The position numbers were made by a program, and so were the translations under genes. Positions 63,604 through 64,000 of a stretch of DNA of 64,000 nucleotides are shown in pieces. The DNA comes from Impatiens glandulifera (Eukaryota; Streptophyta; Magnoliopsida; Ericales; Balsaminaceae), in the NCBI RefSeq assembly GCF_907164915.1, contig NC_061865.1, positions 49,077,363-49,141,362 of the forward strand, read 5' to 3'. Below the pieces are notes generated by a model. It searched no databases, was not told the origin of the DNA, and worked only from the letters and a program-made list of their open reading frames with translations. Each line of letters starts with the position of its first letter. Positions within the stretch are counted from its first letter, which is position 1.

Positions 63604-64000
63604 GTATTTATCTGTCTATTTCTTGGACATGCTCTATGAGATGTCCTCATATATATGTGCTGATGAAATTTAAGTTTCACAAGTGGGAGGCAGAAAATTT
63701 CCTGTGACAGATAGCTAATACTTGGAGTCTCTTATCAAATTGTGATGCTCATAGCAACACCAGACTGATATCTCCAAGCTTTTTTGTTGATGATTAACCA
63801 ATCCTTGATGTAAATTGACTATATCTGTGTAACCATGGCCTTTTCTTTGTGCATTTCTCGTTGCATTTAAAATATCTCATGAACAAAAATGTATGTTGTT
63901 CTGCCATGGACCAGTGAATAGCTCTTCTAAATTAGAGCAAACTTTTGGGCCGCAGTCAGTTCGGCTTTATTTATTACATGCATTTATTACCCTGCCAAGA
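63604..64000 (+). other. Start of helicase intron 40
   Basis: After the donor at 63604 I see no further exon before the window edge, so the remaining C-terminal exons (second Sec63-like region) lie to the right. Confidence 0.6.

Noticed and set aside
1..64000. CRISPR arrays, operons, phage or other prokaryotic systems
   Set aside because: The window is plant nuclear DNA with spliced genes; no such arrays or gene sets are present.

Overview
This is nuclear DNA from a flowering plant, almost certainly a eudicot. The evidence is AT-rich intergenic DNA, GT-AG introns (a few GC-AG), plant-type proteins (a TCP transcription factor, an NTF2/RRM/RGG protein) and typical plant transposons: Copia, L1-type LINE, hAT, PIF/Harbinger MITEs and a tRNA-derived SINE. 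I cannot name the species. Exon boundaries below were placed by hand from reading frame, splice dinucleotides and family conservation; the junctions keep frame throughout, but no transcript data were available.

Layout. Positions 1-2300 hold transposon relics. Positions 2308-3843 (minus) are a complete four-exon NHP2 gene (H/ACA snoRNP subunit) with a telo-box and site II promoter. Positions 5160-17250 are a nest of transposons: a Copia element (about 5162-13150) broken by an LTR-like element that itself carries a hAT element, and by a LINE fragment; next to it a 240-bp tandem repeat is broken by a second LTR-like element. Positions 17250-24000 are mostly intergenic, with a long hairpin, a short tandem duplication and a MITE. 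Positions 24042-24887 (plus) are a CIN-type TCP gene of the TCP5/13/17 kind. Positions 24900-29880 are AT-rich and gene-poor. Positions 30831-35364 (plus) are a complete eight-exon G3BP-like gene. Positions 35400-39060 hold a LINE reverse-transcriptase relic. From 39218 to the right edge lies a large Ski2-like RNA helicase gene (DExH14/ASCC3 type): 40 exons are visible and the 3' end lies outside the window.

Three of the four genes act on RNA or ribosomes: NHP2 in rRNA pseudouridylation and telomerase RNP, G3BP in stress granules, and the ASCC3-type helicase in ribosome quality control in other eukaryotes. They are not an operon-like unit. The order TCP5-like, G3BP-like, DExH14-like matches my recollection of Arabidopsis chromosome 5, so the block is probably ancestral synteny. 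I found no convincing previously undescribed system. The best leads are an intron of NHP2 that has amplified its own exon junction, three GC-AG introns, and a dense set of retroelement 3' ends inside the helicase introns.
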